Notes under the pieces: model-generated | Database searches by the model: none | The model's input: the letters and a program-made list of their open reading frames with translations, nothing else | What the model was told of the DNA's origin: nothing | Shown here: one piece after another, positions 34,504-41,919 of the stretch | Layout of the letters: each line of letters starts with the position of its first letter | Position numbering within the stretch: position 1 is the first letter of the stretch | Translations under genes and position numbers: made by a program | Source of the DNA: an uncultured Roseburia sp. | GTDB lineage: Bacteria > Bacillota > Clostridia > Lachnospirales > Lachnospiraceae | Direction of reading: 5' to 3' | NCBI GenBank assembly: GCA_934317215.1 | Contig: CAKREH010000002.1 | Coordinates: 1 to 64,000, forward strand | DNA: 64,000 nucleotides

Positions 34504-35824
34504 AATCCTCCCATAATACTTTTTTGCCAACCTGTAGATAGTTAATACTTGTATTTCTCCATTCATACTTATTCCATATTCCGGGCTGATCAATAATGAT
34601 TTGGAGAGTCTGATTGCTTATAATTTTTTCAATATCCATTAATTTATACTCTTCATGGGCGACCATAAGTATCAGACAATTTAAACCGCTGAAATCTGAA
34701 ATAAGATTTAGATTATCACATCCAGTAAGACTTGTTATTTCTTTTGGACTATAATATGGATCATTTACCTTTACATTCTTACCATATTTTCGAAGAATTT
34801 GACACAAATCAATTGTTGGTGATCCTTTGCTTACTTTTATATTTTCTTTATATGATAATCCCAATATTCCAATATTACTATATTTTTTAAGATTAAAATA
34901 TGAAAAAATAAAATGGAGGTAGTCATTATTAAATTTTTCCGCTTGTTCAACTATCGAAAGGGCATTTTTATATTCACTTCCCTGTACAAGATATTTTGTA
35001 GCTAAAGGGATACAATATCCTCCTATGCCAAAACTACAGAAATATGTTCCCATATTCCATTTTGTTGAACATAACCTTAATACTTCATCTATATCTATAT
35101 GGGGATAAGCTAAAAGCAGTTGGTTAGCTAGGGATATTTCAATATATCTAAATGTATTTTCAACACTTTTGACCATTTCAGCTGCTTTATAGTCGTAACT
35201 TAAAACTATATTATCACAAATAACTGATAATATAGTTTTAACATTATCAATTTCTTGGTTATCATATGTAGCTAAAACTCTTGGTAGGTTTTTTAAGTTC
35301 TTATCTTGTGAAATAAACCAGTCTCTTCTAGGGGCAATAGCTAGTATAATATCGAAACCAATATTAATATTTTGATTATATAAAAATGGAACAATTGTTT
35401 TTGCCAGCGTTCCAGGTGTTAATGTAGATTCAATGATAATATAGTTTTTTGTTTTATTTTTCTTGCAAATACTTACTATATTGGATAAAACCTGCATAAT
35501 AGACTCAAAGCAAGGCTCCATATCATTTTCTGTCGGTACAGCTATGAAATGTATAGTGCAATTTTTTAAATCTACTAAACTGGATGTAAAATTAATACAA
35601 TTACTCTGAAAAACTTTTTTTAAATTCATTCCAAACCAATAATCCAAATTGGGGATCGGATTTTTTCCATTTTGTAAATCTATAATTTTCGATTCATCAA
35701 TATCATATGCATAACTTTTTATACCTTTCAATGCATAACTTATGGCTGTTGTAAGTCCAATATAACCACACCCCCATATTGCAATGTGTACAGGCTTTTT
35801 ATATAGATTATTAATTATGTTCAT
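34493..35824 (-). CDS. UDP-glucose/GDP-mannose dehydrogenase family protein
   Basis: This nucleotide-sugar 6-dehydrogenase of about 443 residues oxidises a UDP- or GDP-sugar to its uronic acid. It has the NAD motif IAIWGCGYIGLTTA, IIESTLTPGTLAK, KSVENTFRYIEISLANQLLL and the catalytic cysteine in GIGGYCIPLATKYL, plus GLSYKENIKVSKGSP in the C-terminal domain. The pattern is nearer WecC/UDP-HexNAc dehydrogenases than UDP-glucose dehydrogenase, from memory. The ATG at 35824 follows GAGGAG. The canonical GPGGxCIPxDPxYL is altered (IG for PG, LATK for DPxY). It heads a three-gene unit with NUDIX and TPR-membrane genes. Confidence 0.85.
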   Translation of the reverse strand: MNIINNLYKKPVHIAIWGCGYIGLTTAISYALKGIKSYAYDIDESKIIDLQNGKNPIPNLDYWFGMNLKKVFQSNCINFTSSLVDLKNCTIHFIAVPTENDMEPCFESIMQVLSNIVSICKKNKTKNYIIIESTLTPGTLAKTIVPFLYNQNINIGFDIILAIAPRRDWFISQDKNLKNLPRVLATYDNQEIDNVKTILSVICDNIVLSYDYKAAEMVKSVENTFRYIEISLANQLLLAYPHIDIDEVLRLCSTKWNMGTYFCSFGIGGYCIPLATKYLVQGSEYKNALSIVEQAEKFNNDYLHFIFSYFNLKKYSNIGILGLSYKENIKVSKGSPTIDLCQILRKYGKNVKVNDPYYSPKEITSLTGCDNLNLISDFSGLNCLILMVAHEEYKLMDIEKIISNQTLQIIIDQPGIWNKYEWRNTSINYLQVGKKVLWEDYDG

Positions 35825-35884
35825 AGCTGGTCTCCTCATCTAATAAGTGCTTATTAAGAGTATTTATTTCTTTTGTTTACCACT

Positions 35885-36040
35885 TTACAAATTTTCGAAA
35901 AAAAAATACAAAGACCTTTTCAGACTATATTTCTGATATCTAATATTTATCTCTTCATTTACCCAGTATTGATATAAATAACATTCTCTAATAACCAAAC
36001 TTCCTATTGTCTGATTATTTTTATTATTTTGATTATCCAT
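35885..36040 (-). CDS. 51-residue ORF coupled to the 165-residue gene
   Basis: An ATG at 36040 overlaps the stop of the preceding gene (ATGGATAA) and opens a 51-codon frame that begins with an Asn/Gln-rich stretch (MDNQNNKNNQ), then TIGSLVIRECYLYQYW and a basic, aromatic end. I do not recognise it. The overlap makes translation by coupling plausible, but the length and AT-rich composition leave chance open. Confidence 0.35.
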   Translation of the reverse strand: MDNQNNKNNQTIGSLVIRECYLYQYWVNEEINIRYQKYSLKRSLYFFFENL

Positions 36041-36530
36041 TTTTATTAATCAATTCTTCCTCAAATGCCGAAAACAGTTTGTACACGCGAAAGATAAAAT
36101 CATCTTCACTTTCTTCATTCTTAAATTTCTTTACTACATCAACAATATCCCTCTGATACTGCTCAATTATTTTTTCACTATCATCTATCTTAATACGGCG
36201 GAGCGATTCTGTTGTAAAATGAACCTGTATAATACTTAAAAATGGTCTATCACAAACCTCCCCATTATTCTGCATAAATGGAGACAATCTCATCTCATTA
36301 GCATATGTCGTCTGCATTCCCTCATCCAAATATAAAGTATGACTCTGCATAGAAGTATCATCTTCTACGATATCGTCCTGTTCAAGGTTCATGATAGAAC
36401 AAAAAGTATCGTCTAACGTCCTCTCCTTTGCAATAAGACAATCAAAATAATCCGTCGCTCTAAACATCCGTTCGTTATCTTTTAGTTTTATGTCCGTATC
36501 CCTATATAAATGAATTGTCTGTATCTCCAT
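36033..36530 (-). CDS. Unknown 165-residue protein
   Basis: I do not recognise this acidic 165-residue protein. It contains MFRATDYFDCLIAKERTLDD near the front, a central SHTLYLDEGMQTTYANEM segment, and a helical C-terminus (IEQYQRDIVDVVKKFKNEE, FIFRVYKLFSAFEEELI). No membrane segment or signal is visible. It lies downstream of an intrinsic terminator (36563-36588), so it may be expressed only by read-through from the small gene at 36596 or from its own weak promoter. Its neighbours give no clear clue to function. Confidence 0.55.
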   Translation of the reverse strand: MEIQTIHLYRDTDIKLKDNERMFRATDYFDCLIAKERTLDDTFCSIMNLEQDDIVEDDTSMQSHTLYLDEGMQTTYANEMRLSPFMQNNGEVCDRPFLSIIQVHFTTESLRRIKIDDSEKIIEQYQRDIVDVVKKFKNEESEDDFIFRVYKLFSAFEEELINKNG

Positions 36531-36562
36531 AATCAGTTTCCCCCTCTTCCGTATTTAGTGTA

Positions 36563-36588
36563 AAATAAAAACCTGATATACATCAGGT
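36563..36588 (-). terminator. Intrinsic terminator after the 54-residue gene
   Basis: ACCTGAT (36571-36577) and ATCAGGT (36582-36588) form a 7-bp stem with a 4-base loop; on the minus strand TTTTTATTTTA follows. An outer inverted repeat (AGTGTAAAATA arms at about 36557-36567 and 36593-36603) surrounds it and reaches the stop codon of the gene at 36596. Confidence 0.75.
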
Positions 36589-36595
36589 CTCTATT

Positions 36596-36760
36596 TTACA
36601 CTAACTGTCGAAGTTTTCTCTCTTTTCTCACAGTATCAATATCATATTTTGTTTTCAGAGCATACCTCATAACTGTATCTGCTTTCGAACCATACTCAAC
36701 ACGATGCTCGTTGTGTGCTGCGAACGTATCTAAAACTCGTTCTCTTCTGATTTTTGCCAT
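36596..36760 (-). CDS. Small basic protein, 54 residues, unknown
   Basis: A 54-codon gene begins at 36760, six bases after a strong GGAGG site, and ends at the terminator. The product is basic and helical (MAKIRRERVLDTFAAHNEHR, then MRYALKTKYDIDTVRKERKL). It has its own promoter (36816-36844) and terminator, which supports a real small gene. I cannot name a family; a DNA- or RNA-binding role would fit its charge, but that is a guess. Confidence 0.6.
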   Translation of the reverse strand: MAKIRRERVLDTFAAHNEHRVEYGSKADTVMRYALKTKYDIDTVRKERKLRQLV

Positions 36761-36815
36761 TTGACTTCCTCCTTATATAATACTTTAGTACTACAAATAC
36801 ATTCATGTTATTTTG

Positions 36816-36844
36816 ATTCTACACCCCTCAGAGTCAGAAAACAA
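36816..36844 (-). promoter_or_regulatory. Promoter of the 54-residue gene
   Basis: Minus-strand TTGTTT (36839-36844) and TAGAAT (36816-36821) are separated by 17 bases, 56 bases before the ATG at 36760. Confidence 0.45.
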
Positions 36845-36905
36845 CTTTTTTCTTTCTCGTCTCCACTTTTTATATATTATGTACAAAATCGAATAATTTA
36901 TGTGC

Positions 36906-38060
36906 TTACTTTTTAGCAATAATCCGAATCAGTACTGGGTCAGATTCCTTTGTCTTCGAAAAGCCACTTCCTTCTTCTGCAAAAATTATCTCAAACCCTA
37001 ACACTTCCAGTTTCCTGCAAAACTCCTCTTTATCAATAAATCGTCTGTAATGGTCATTGTATAGAAACGCATTCTTTTCTACCTGCTCGCCTTTTCCATA
37101 TAATTCATCTTTTGTACTCCGGACTTCAACAAAAAACAATCCATCTGGTTTTATGGAGTCCTTAATATTGTGTAGAAGTTCATCTTCCTGTTTTTCTGAT
37201 ATCGCATGAATTGTCCACCGGCTATAGAAATAATCATACTGCATCTGATACAATGCCTTACAAGTAACAAAATCATCACATACAAACAATGCATTTTTTT
37301 CATTATAACTCTGCAATTGGCTGATTGCTGTTTCAGAGGCATCCACACCAGTTACCATCAGCTGATTTTTTACAAAATAGATACTGTCACGACCATTTCC
37401 ACATCCGATATCCATTAATTTTTTCCCTGGCTTTAAATAGGGTAATACGAATCTTGCAAAATCACTCGGCTCCTGAATCTCTTTTAACTTCTGTCCGTAA
37501 AACACATTCCAATATGCCACATCCCTGCTAAATGTATCACTGACGCGAACGTCATACCTCATAATCTGCTCTACAAATGTTTCTACCGGTACTGTTCCAT
37601 TATTTTCAATAACTATATCAGGATTTTTCGGAAATTCAACATCCAAATCCATGCCCGCAACTTCCTTAACCTTTCCCGCTGTCTGCCCGGAATACAAACC
37701 TTTTCTGTCTCTTTGTATCAATATGCTTTTATCCACTTTTAAAAAGATTTCCACATATCGTTCTATATTGCTGCGATTCCAATCCCTGACTTCATCATAC
37801 ATGGCTATCGTACATATGATTACAGATATTCCCTGATCTGCCAGTGTCTTACATAAATATGAATAATAATATGCCCTTTTCTTCCTGTCTTCCTTAGAGT
37901 ATCTCAAAGAATCCCCAACAAGCTTTTTTAAAATATCACCATCCAGAATTACCAGATTGCTTTGTTTTTCCTTTAACTGATAATATAATGTATTTCCTAT
38001 TGTCGTCTTTCCAGCACCCGATAAGCCAGTAATCCAATATACTGTTCCCTTTTCCAACAC
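36906..38060 (-). CDS. APS-kinase-like kinase fused to a SAM methyltransferase
   Basis: This is a 384-residue fusion. Residues 1-170 match adenylylsulfate kinase (CysC): P-loop GLSGAGKTT (12-20), LDGDILKKL, SKEDRKKR, RDRKGLY and EVAGMDLDVEFPKNPD. Residues about 185-384 are a class I methyltransferase: LMDIGCGNGRDSIYF (215-229), VTGVDASETAI and FFVEVRST. No ATP sulfurylase or sulfotransferase was seen nearby, so ordinary sulfate activation is doubtful. In Campylobacter jejuni a CysC homologue (Cj1415) phosphorylates a CDP-linked phosphoramidate during capsule modification, with methyltransferases in the same locus; an analogous headgroup kinase is possible here. It is the last gene of the pse operon. 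Confidence 0.83.
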   Translation of the reverse strand: MLEKGTVYWITGLSGAGKTTIGNTLYYQLKEKQSNLVILDGDILKKLVGDSLRYSKEDRKKRAYYYSYLCKTLADQGISVIICTIAMYDEVRDWNRSNIERYVEIFLKVDKSILIQRDRKGLYSGQTAGKVKEVAGMDLDVEFPKNPDIVIENNGTVPVETFVEQIMRYDVRVSDTFSRDVAYWNVFYGQKLKEIQEPSDFARFVLPYLKPGKKLMDIGCGNGRDSIYFVKNQLMVTGVDASETAISQLQSYNEKNALFVCDDFVTCKALYQMQYDYFYSRWTIHAISEKQEDELLHNIKDSIKPDGLFFVEVRSTKDELYGKGEQVEKNAFLYNDHYRRFIDKEEFCRKLEVLGFEIIFAEEGSGFSKTKESDPVLIRIIAKK

Positions 38061-38078
38061 TTATTCTCCCTTATCATA

Positions 38079-40004
38079 TTATTCATTTAAAATAACACAT
38101 GACTCTATATGTCTCAAACACCACTCTTCATAATATGATATTTTCTCTTTATCGTTGATCTCATTCCCATGGCGATCATATAGCTTCATCTCGTATTCAT
38201 CCAATGGGACCCTGCACTCTGGAGTTACATTCTCTTTTCCTTTCAAGTAAAACCAGAAATCTCTTCCATGCAACACAATCTGATATGGATCACCCACATG
38301 GATACTTTCTGTAATAGCAAATTCTCTCTCATCTATTCCCCCGAACGCAACCGGTAAATGAGCGTCTGTATCCGAGTAATCATACTCAATTCCTGCCAGC
38401 TTACACATAACAGCTGGATAATCACAGGTAGAAATCACCTCCTCTGCCTGTCCTGACAGACCATTTCCCCGAAACATAAATGCAACCTTCGTACGCCCAT
38501 CTGACAGAAACTGTTCATCCGGTTTCACAAGATATCCCTGACCATGATCTGCAAATAAACTAACTATAATATCTTCATCTTTATAATTTTCTTCAATATA
38601 CTGATATAAACTCGACAGTCTTCGATCCAGATATTCAATCTGTTTTAAATAATATTTCCTTTTTGTTTCATCGTACTGCTGTTTTACTGAATTAACCTTA
38701 CCATTTAATGCCTGATTTTCCCAAACCATAAATTCTGACTGAAGTGGAGCCAAATTTACGCCATCTGCAATTAAATGTAATTCTCCCAGTTCCATCCAGA
38801 TAAACTGATCTGTCTCCCGCATGCGGTGCATCTGTTCCTCGACATCCGCAATCACTCTTTCTGCTGAATATCCCTCATACATATGTTGATAGTATATTCT
38901 GTTCATTCCTCTGGCATAACCGTAATTCGGAGCAATACGCCAGTTTCCGCCTATCTTTGTTGTATTATATCCTGCATTTTTAAAATACTCATATACAATT
39001 GGAGTATCAATATCTATCTTTCGTAATAATTTAGAATGAAGCATTTTGTGTTTTGCCATTGTCTGACCTGTTACAATTGATGCAACAGAAGGAAAAGTCC
39101 AATCTCCTGCTGTATATGCATGATTACAAATCATTCCCTTACTAAAAAAGCGATATGTATGCGGCATGATTTTTTCAAAATTATCCCCTAATGCTGTTTG
39201 TGATAAACCATCCACAAATATATTTAAAACCAGACGCTTTCTTTTTTCATCATGCGCAATTGGAACAATTTCTCCTACCCGAAATGGCTGCTCCTGTGAT
39301 GTGATTCTGATATACCCTTTCGGAACCCTATAGTTGACATACTGAAGCGGAGATGAATATAGCACCTCCATTGTTTGATTATTTTCTATTTGAAATGCCA
39401 ATACTTCCTCATTTTCCATTATAATTGGAACAATACTTTCTTCTTTTACAGTTGCTTCAAAAATATTGCACGGATGACTCACTCTTTGAATTTCTGTTTT
39501 TTCATTAACAGTGTTTTTGCCAGCTCTACCTACTATCCGTCTAAAAACACTTTGCAGCCCTGAATATCCCAAAAACATCCTCGTCAATTCCGGATAATCC
39601 ATATATTCTTTTCCTATGAGCTTTGTTCCATCATGAAATACAGGTTTTTTTATCTGCCATTGTAACTCATCCTGTATCACCATATAATCCAAAAAATTTT
39701 TTTTAAGCAAAAGTTCTTCCTTTGTACCTATCTCTAATCCTTCTGCAATTTTATCTAGCAATTCTTCTTTCTTTACTTCAACCTCTTTTTCGCTAGATTT
39801 TCCAGAATTTCCACCTGTTATCAATTCATAGGCCATAGAATATTGTTCATATGCCCGCATATATTGCCCACATATCTGATATACCATTCCCAGATTCAAA
39901 TGTACATCTGCAACATACGGCATGCGTTTTTCCATTGTTTTCGCTTTTTGTAAGGCTTCTTCGTATTTTCCCACCGAAAGAAGTTCCTGTATTTCTCGTT
40001 TCAT
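38079..40004 (-). CDS. TPR plus alkaline-phosphatase/sulfatase-fold protein with Thr nucleophile
   Basis: The protein has 641 residues. An N-terminal TPR-like helical pair (about 3-60) precedes an alkaline phosphatase superfamily domain (about 255-560): the metal Asp in NIFVDGLSQTALGDNF (D265), GDWTFPSVASIVTGQ where Thr303 occupies the nucleophile position, and LFADHGQGY (D486, H487). Sulfatases use a Cys or Ser in CxPxR; Thr at this position with no Arg is seen instead in phospho-transferases such as LtaS and PEtN transferases. There is no membrane helix, so it is probably cytoplasmic. It may move or remove a phosphorus headgroup. Adjacent to the APS-kinase fusion. Confidence 0.78.
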   Translation of the reverse strand: MKREIQELLSVGKYEEALQKAKTMEKRMPYVADVHLNLGMVYQICGQYMRAYEQYSMAYELITGGNSGKSSEKEVEVKKEELLDKIAEGLEIGTKEELLLKKNFLDYMVIQDELQWQIKKPVFHDGTKLIGKEYMDYPELTRMFLGYSGLQSVFRRIVGRAGKNTVNEKTEIQRVSHPCNIFEATVKEESIVPIIMENEEVLAFQIENNQTMEVLYSSPLQYVNYRVPKGYIRITSQEQPFRVGEIVPIAHDEKRKRLVLNIFVDGLSQTALGDNFEKIMPHTYRFFSKGMICNHAYTAGDWTFPSVASIVTGQTMAKHKMLHSKLLRKIDIDTPIVYEYFKNAGYNTTKIGGNWRIAPNYGYARGMNRIYYQHMYEGYSAERVIADVEEQMHRMRETDQFIWMELGELHLIADGVNLAPLQSEFMVWENQALNGKVNSVKQQYDETKRKYYLKQIEYLDRRLSSLYQYIEENYKDEDIIVSLFADHGQGYLVKPDEQFLSDGRTKVAFMFRGNGLSGQAEEVISTCDYPAVMCKLAGIEYDYSDTDAHLPVAFGGIDEREFAITESIHVGDPYQIVLHGRDFWFYLKGKENVTPECRVPLDEYEMKLYDRHGNEINDKEKISYYEEWCLRHIESCVILNE

Positions 40005-40026
40005 CCTTCTCCTTCACATACATATA

Positions 40027-41148
40027 TTATTTCACAATATCTTTTATTTTCTCAATCACGTACCCCTGTTCTTCCTCTGTAAGCGTCGGATACAACGGCA
40101 AACTGATAATATGTGAATACACATCTTCCGCATTCTTACAATGTACATCTTTATACCCATGCTCCTGATAATACGGATGCATATACACCGGTATATAATG
40201 TACATTCACAGCAATACCTTCTTCTCTTAACTTCTCGAACACTTTTCTCCTGTCGCAGTTTTTTACCTGCACAATATAAAGATGCCAACCGCTCTCCGTC
40301 TCCGGCAACTGATATGGTGTTATGATATTTTCGCAATCCGCAAATGCTTCATTATACCGTGCTACAATCTCTTTTCTTCGTACTAAAAATCTGTCGAGTT
40401 TTTTCATCTGACTGCATCCTAATGCACACTGAATATCTGTAATACGATAATTATATCCTAAATCTAGCTGCTGATAAAACCACGGTCCATCATTTCTTGT
40501 CATCAGACTTTCATCTCTAGTAATGCCATGACTGCGGAACAACAGCATTTTTTTGTAAAATTCCTCATTGTCTGTTACGATCATTCCTCCCTCACCGGTC
40601 GTAATCGGCTTCACTGGATGAAAACTGAATGTGGTCATATCAGATAAGCTTCCAACTTTCTTACCCTTATAAACAGAACCTAATGCATGGGCGCCATCTT
40701 CGATCACAAGTAAATGATGTTCCTTTGCAATCTTATGAATCTCATCCATATCACAAGGCTGTCCGGCAAGGTGAACTGCAATGATTGCCTTTGTTTTATC
40801 TGTGATTTTCCGCCTGATGTCTGCCGGATCAATATTATAAGTTTTCGGATCAACATCTGCAAAAACAGGTGTTCCTCCGCAATATAACACACAGTTTGCA
40901 GATGCAGCAAACGTCAATGGTGTTGTGATTACTTCATCTCCCGGTTTAATTCCTGCCGTAAAGCATGCTGCATGAAGTGCCGATGTTCCATTCGAAATCG
41001 CCACTGCATATTTTGCCCCGACATAATCTGCAACCAGCTTTTCAAATTCTGCAATCTTAGGACCTGTTGTAAGATAGTCTGATCTTAAAACATCTACAAC
41101 CGCCTGTATGTCATCTTCTTCAATCGTCTGTCTTCCGTATGGTATCAT
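40027..41148 (-). CDS. pseC: UDP-4-amino-4,6-dideoxy-N-acetyl-beta-L-altrosamine transaminase
   Basis: This 373-residue PLP aminotransferase of the DegT/DnrJ/EryC1 family does step two of pseudaminic acid synthesis, aminating C4 of the PseB product. It begins IPYGRQTIEEDDIQAV, typical of PseC, then SNGTSALHAACF, LAGQPCDMDEI, IEDGAHALGS and the PLP lysine in SFHPVKPITTGEGGM. Length is normal. It is far from pseB in the operon, separated by seven to eight other genes. It could serve any sugar made from the shared 4-keto intermediate, but PseC is the best call. Confidence 0.9.
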   Translation of the reverse strand: MIPYGRQTIEEDDIQAVVDVLRSDYLTTGPKIAEFEKLVADYVGAKYAVAISNGTSALHAACFTAGIKPGDEVITTPLTFAASANCVLYCGGTPVFADVDPKTYNIDPADIRRKITDKTKAIIAVHLAGQPCDMDEIHKIAKEHHLLVIEDGAHALGSVYKGKKVGSLSDMTTFSFHPVKPITTGEGGMIVTDNEEFYKKMLLFRSHGITRDESLMTRNDGPWFYQQLDLGYNYRITDIQCALGCSQMKKLDRFLVRRKEIVARYNEAFADCENIITPYQLPETESGWHLYIVQVKNCDRRKVFEKLREEGIAVNVHYIPVYMHPYYQEHGYKDVHCKNAEDVYSHIISLPLYPTLTEEEQGYVIEKIKDIVK

Positions 41149-41160
41149 AATCGTCCCTGC

Positions 41161-41913
41161 CTATCTTTTTATTTTTAATTTCTTTCTCCAACGCTTTCTT
41201 TGTTGTTGCAGTACATACCCTTCAAATAACTCCAAATCTTCCTTTGTTGTTATCTTAATGTTCGTCTGACTGCCTTTGGAGAAATAAATAGTACGTCCCA
41301 TCTTATACATCAATGATGTTGTATGCGGCTCCACCTCATTTATAATACCATTTTCTATTGCCTCATCATATAACTGTTTCACATAGCAATATTTAAATGT
41401 CTGAGGGGAATTAAGTCCCATAATCTTATCTCTGTCAATCCATTTTGTCGATTTTTTATCATCATCATTACTTCCCATCAATAAAAACATTGGTGTTGCT
41501 GAAACACAATTCCCCCGTTGCTTAGCTACACGAATAGAATCACTAATTATATCTTCCGCTATAAATGGAGATGCTGCATAATGTATCAGAACAATATCTT
41601 CCGCTTTTAATTTTTTCTCTAAATGGTAAATACCATTTATTACAGAATGTTGAAAATCTTCTCCACCCTCTACAACCCATTTAACCTTGTTAAAATGATA
41701 TTTCTTTACTATCTGTTTTAAATAATTTATGTATTCTTTTACACATACAATTTCTATGGCATCAATTTCAGAATGTTTTTGAAACTTTTCTATTGTATAC
41801 GCAATAATTGGTTTACCCTGTATTTTTATAAATTGCTTGGGTATTCCAGCGCCAACTCTGGAACCTATTCCTCCTGACAAAATAATTGCAATATTTCTTA
41901 ATTCTTCTTTCAT
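41161..41913 (-). CDS. IspD-like protein with altered second motif
   Basis: This third IspD-family member (250 residues) has an intact first loop, ILSGGIGSRVGAGIPKQF, and the late FSKGSQTNIKITTKEDLELF typical of TarI-like proteins. The second motif, HDAxRP in active enzymes, reads IHYAASP: both the conserved Asp and Arg are replaced. It has a very basic C-terminus (QQQRKRWRKKLKIKR). It may be inactive, use a different substrate, or support a partner enzyme. It sits between pseC and the LicC-LicA fusion. Function beyond the family is unknown. Confidence 0.75.
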   Translation of the reverse strand: MKEELRNIAIILSGGIGSRVGAGIPKQFIKIQGKPIIAYTIEKFQKHSEIDAIEIVCVKEYINYLKQIVKKYHFNKVKWVVEGGEDFQHSVINGIYHLEKKLKAEDIVLIHYAASPFIAEDIISDSIRVAKQRGNCVSATPMFLLMGSNDDDKKSTKWIDRDKIMGLNSPQTFKYCYVKQLYDEAIENGIINEVEPHTTSLMYKMGRTIYFSKGSQTNIKITTKEDLELFEGYVLQQQRKRWRKKLKIKR

Positions 41914-41919
41914 AGCTTT

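Noticed and set aside
34493..34593. NUDIX start at 34593
   Set aside because: It would overlap the dehydrogenase by about 100 bases; ATGATG at 34503 has GGGAGG just upstream.
36906..38060. Ordinary sulfate-assimilation APS kinase
   Set aside because: It is fused to a methyltransferase, in a glycan operon, and no sulfurylase, reductase or sulfotransferase is present in the window.
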